Notes under the pieces: generated by a model
Seen by the model: the letters and a program-made list of their open reading frames with translations, nothing else
Told to the model about the DNA's origin: nothing
Database searches by the model: none
Assembly: GCA_964650975.1 (NCBI GenBank)
Contig: CAZYWA010000443.1
Coordinates: 1-6,834, forward strand
Reading direction: 5' to 3'
Source of the DNA: CAZYWA01 sp964650975 [NCBI: uncultured bacterium]
GTDB lineage: Bacteria > JADJOY01
DNA: 6,834 nt
Shown: positions 4,464 through 6,834 of the stretch, in pieces
Layout: each line of letters opens with the position of its first letter
Position numbering within the stretch: position 1 is the stretch's first letter
Position numbers and translations under genes: made by a program

Positions 4464-6803
4464 TCACGGATCGCGTTCGCGCGAGGAGCCGGGTGGGGCG
4501 TCCGGAGGACACGAGTCCGGCGCTGTCGGCCACTCGGTCGAATGGGCATCAGGGTTGGTCGTCGTCGTCTCGGGTGGGACCGGCGACGGCAGCACCTTCT
4601 CCAGCGCCTGGAACAGCGCCGCGGCATTGAACGGTTTCGCAAGATACTCGTCCATTCCAGCGTCGATGCACCGAGCGCGGTCTTCGGGCATGGCGTACGC
4701 GGTGAGTCCAACGATGGGGACGTGTCCTCCCGTCGAGCGCTCCCATTTCCGGATCTCCGCCGTGGCGAGCAAACCGTCCATCTCGGGCATCTGGACATCC
4801 ATCAACACGACGTCGAACGGTTCCTGCGCCATCGCCGCGACCGCCTCTCGGCCATCGGCCGCGACCACCACGGAATGTCCCCGGCGCTCGAGAAGCCGGA
4901 CGGCAACGAGCTGATTCACCGCGTTGTCCTCGGCGAGCAGGACTCGCAGCCTGCGCTTCGCGTCGCGTAGCGAGTGCTGCGTGACCAGGTCGGCTCGAGG
5001 CGCTGTGCGTTCGTGCTTCGCCAGGATCGTGCGTATCGCTTCGAGAAGAACCGACTGCCGCACCGGCTTGGTGAGGTAGGCCGCCACCCCCAGCTCCTTG
5101 CACCGCAAGGCATCGCCTCGTTGCCCCACGGAGGAGAGCATCATGATGGTGGGGGTCGCTGTCTCGAAAAGCCGGTTGATTCGCTCCACCAGCTCGAATC
5201 CGTCCATTTCCGGCATCTGGTAATCGAGCAGCACGAGTGGAAACGGCTGGCCGTCGTGCCGCGCCGCGGCGAGCGCCTCGAGAGCGCCGGCGCCACCGTC
5301 CACGACGGTCGGCAGCATGCCCCATTGGGTCAGGATCCTCTCGAGAATGCGTCGATTCGTCGCGTTGTCGTCGACCACCAACACGCGCATTCCCTCGAGC
5401 CCGAGCTTCTCACGTGCGCGTGAATCCGTGGCTGGCAGTGCGCTCGCTTCCAACGACAGGGTGACGTCGAAACGGCTTCCCATGCCCGGCGCGCTCTCGA
5501 CCGAGATTCGGCCGCCCATCAGCGTCACCAGCTGAGAAGAGATGGTGAGCCCGAGCCCGGTTCCTCCGAAGCGACGGGTCATCGACGCGTCGGCCTGGTT
5601 GAACGCCTCGAAGATCGTGGCTTGCTGCTCGACCGTGATGCCAATGCCCGTGTCGGTTATCGAGAAAAGCAACGTGTGGCTTTGGCCCTGCTGAGATACG
5701 TGCTCCACGTTGAAGGCCACTTCGCCACGCTCCGTGAATTTGATGGCGTTACCGATCAGGTTGATGATGATTTGCCGCAACCGGCCTGGGTCGCCCACCA
5801 CGACTCCCGGGACTTCGGACGCCACGTGATAGACGAGCTCCAACCCTTTTTTGTGGGCACGGGGCGCGAGGGAGCGGATTGCGTCGTCCAGGCACTGGTT
5901 CAGATCGAAGGAAATCAGGTCGAGCTCGAGCCTGCGCGCCTCGATCTTGGAGAAATCCAGGATGTCGTTGATGAGCCCGAGCAGCGAGTCGGCGGAGGTG
6001 ACCACGACGTCCAGGCATTCCCGCTGGTCGAGGGTCAATTCGGTATCCATCAGCAGCTCGGCCATTCCGATGACTCCGTTCATCGGGGTCCTGATTTCAT
6101 GACTCATGTTGGCGAGGAACTCGCTCTTCGCCCGGTTCGCCTCCTCCGCCCGGGCCTGAGCCTCGAGAGCGCGCTCTCCCTCTCGCGCGACGTGTCTGGT
6201 GACGACCACGCCGAGGAGCACGATCATCGCCATGGCCACGGAACTGGCACCAGCCTCCAACACGATCCGGGTCTGCTCCGAGCGCCACACCCGCTGGTAG
6301 ATCGGCGTGTATTCCAGCTTCAGTGCGCCAAGGTTCCGCCCGGCGCGCCGGATCGGTACCACGAGCTGCTTGATCCCGCGCGGATGGTCGGGGCTCACCT
6401 GCACGAAGGTCCGAGGCCGGCCATCGGCCATCGCTTCACCCACTTCGTCATTCGGGTCGTCGTCCTCCACCGTGCCGAGGTCCGCTCTTTCGACGTCGGC
6501 GACGCGGCGCTGATCGGAGTCCATGATCGAAATGTCGCGACGATCGAGGGCGTGAAGCTCTTCCACGTGACGTTGAAGCTCCGCCTGGCGGTCGATCAGC
6601 GGCTGGTTCGGGTCGCCAGCAGACGTGACGAGATAGCTCAGGACTTCGGCCACGCCGTTCGCTTCCTGGAGCGCCTGAGCCTCGATGCCTCGGGCCGTGC
6701 TCCAGACCGCGAGGCCGCCGACAGCTGCCACCAAAAAGGCCGCTAGTCCGAAGCCGGCCGTCAGTGCGTGTTTGGTCCGCCGCGTCGACGCCCCGGGAGC
6801 CAA
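4464..6803 (-). CDS. Hybrid sensor histidine kinase with two receiver domains
   Basis: Membrane sensor kinase of a multi-step phosphorelay, with BarA-like architecture but no HPt. In 779 residues: TM1 (13-35); an extracytoplasmic sensor region (36-179) whose second half looks Cache/PDC-like (ISIMDSDQRR ... KQLVVPIRRAGRNLGALKLEY); TM2 (about 180-202); a short coiled coil (203-228) with no HAMP or PAS domain; a HisKA domain with MSHEIRTPMNG (phospho-acceptor His235); a HATPase domain with N-box GNAIKF (Asn352), DTGIGI (384-389) and GGTGLGL (413-419); receiver 1 (472-593: DDN 478-480, phospho-Asp527, Ser557, Lys579); receiver 2 (619-738: ED 625-626, phospho-Asp669, Thr701, Lys723); and a Pro/Thr-rich tail (740-779). 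All catalytic residues are present, so kinase and both receivers should be active. The start used is a TTG at 6803 with GGGGGA six bases before it; the frame stays open to the right edge, so the true start may lie outside the window. No partner regulator is in view, and the signal sensed is unknown. Confidence 0.95.
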   Translation of the reverse strand: MAPGASTRRTKHALTAGFGLAAFLVAAVGGLAVWSTARGIEAQALQEANGVAEVLSYLVTSAGDPNQPLIDRQAELQRHVEELHALDRRDISIMDSDQRRVADVERADLGTVEDDDPNDEVGEAMADGRPRTFVQVSPDHPRGIKQLVVPIRRAGRNLGALKLEYTPIYQRVWRSEQTRIVLEAGASSVAMAMIVLLGVVVTRHVAREGERALEAQARAEEANRAKSEFLANMSHEIRTPMNGVIGMAELLMDTELTLDQRECLDVVVTSADSLLGLINDILDFSKIEARRLELDLISFDLNQCLDDAIRSLAPRAHKKGLELVYHVASEVPGVVVGDPGRLRQIIINLIGNAIKFTERGEVAFNVEHVSQQGQSHTLLFSITDTGIGITVEQQATIFEAFNQADASMTRRFGGTGLGLTISSQLVTLMGGRISVESAPGMGSRFDVTLSLEASALPATDSRAREKLGLEGMRVLVVDDNATNRRILERILTQWGMLPTVVDGGAGALEALAAARHDGQPFPLVLLDYQMPEMDGFELVERINRLFETATPTIMMLSSVGQRGDALRCKELGVAAYLTKPVRQSVLLEAIRTILAKHERTAPRADLVTQHSLRDAKRRLRVLLAEDNAVNQLVAVRLLERRGHSVVVAADGREAVAAMAQEPFDVVLMDVQMPEMDGLLATAEIRKWERSTGGHVPIVGLTAYAMPEDRARCIDAGMDEYLAKPFNAAALFQALEKVLPSPVPPETTTTNPDAHSTEWPTAPDSCPPDAPPGSSRERDP

Positions 6804-6834
6804 CTCGATCCCCCGGATGCCGGCCTCGGCGAAG

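Noticed and set aside
5622-6746. A 374-codon open frame on the + strand opposite the kinase
   Set aside because: It lies wholly antisense to the kinase, sensor and transmembrane parts, and its His/Asp/Arg-rich peptide has no family motif.
1-6834. tRNA or rRNA genes, CRISPR arrays, insertion sequences and attachment sites
   Set aside because: I saw no regularly spaced repeats, transposase or integrase motifs, long terminal inverted repeats or recognisable RNA gene cores on either strand.

Overview
This is a GC-rich, densely coded bacterial window. The exported proteins (a periplasmic sulfate-binding protein with a cleavable signal peptide, a Cys-rich secreted hydrolase and a two-transmembrane sensor kinase) suggest a Gram-negative organism. 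The first gene has the flavour of the secretion-pseudopilin-tailed hypothetical proteins that I associate with planctomycetes, myxobacteria and other 'deltaproteobacterial' lineages. That is an impression from sequence style; there is no rRNA or marker gene to fix the taxon.

Layout: positions 1-1453 (+ strand) hold the last 17 codons of an upstream gene, joined by a 4-base ATGA stop/start overlap to a 466-residue membrane-anchored protein. Its C-terminus resembles the C-terminal part of type II secretion GspG-type pseudopilins. A 96-base convergent gap with a possible stem-loop follows. Everything after that is on the - strand: a sulfate/thiosulfate-binding protein (Sbp/CysP family, 1550-2566) with a very good ribosome binding site; a 557-base stretch without a convincing gene but with several short perfect inverted repeats (2567-3123); a secreted alpha/beta hydrolase of the LpqC / PHB-depolymerase / feruloyl-esterase type (3124-4272); a short gap (4273-4463); and a hybrid histidine kinase with two receiver domains (4464-6803) whose start lies at or beyond the right edge.

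The genes do not form one obvious pathway. The left pair looks like one operon entering from outside the window. The sulfate-binding protein has none of its usual partners (CysT/CysW permeases, CysA ATPase) beside it. The kinase has no response regulator or HPt protein in view. Kinase and hydrolase are co-directional and could be co-transcribed, but the spacing does not show it.

I found no mobile element, CRISPR array, RNA gene or convincing new system. The points most worth a second look are the pseudopilin-like tail on a protein without a pilin N-terminus, the mixed Sbp/CysP motifs of the orphan binding protein, an inverted repeat overlapping a possible promoter at 2798-2845, and the coding-like base periodicity in the gap at 4318-4463.
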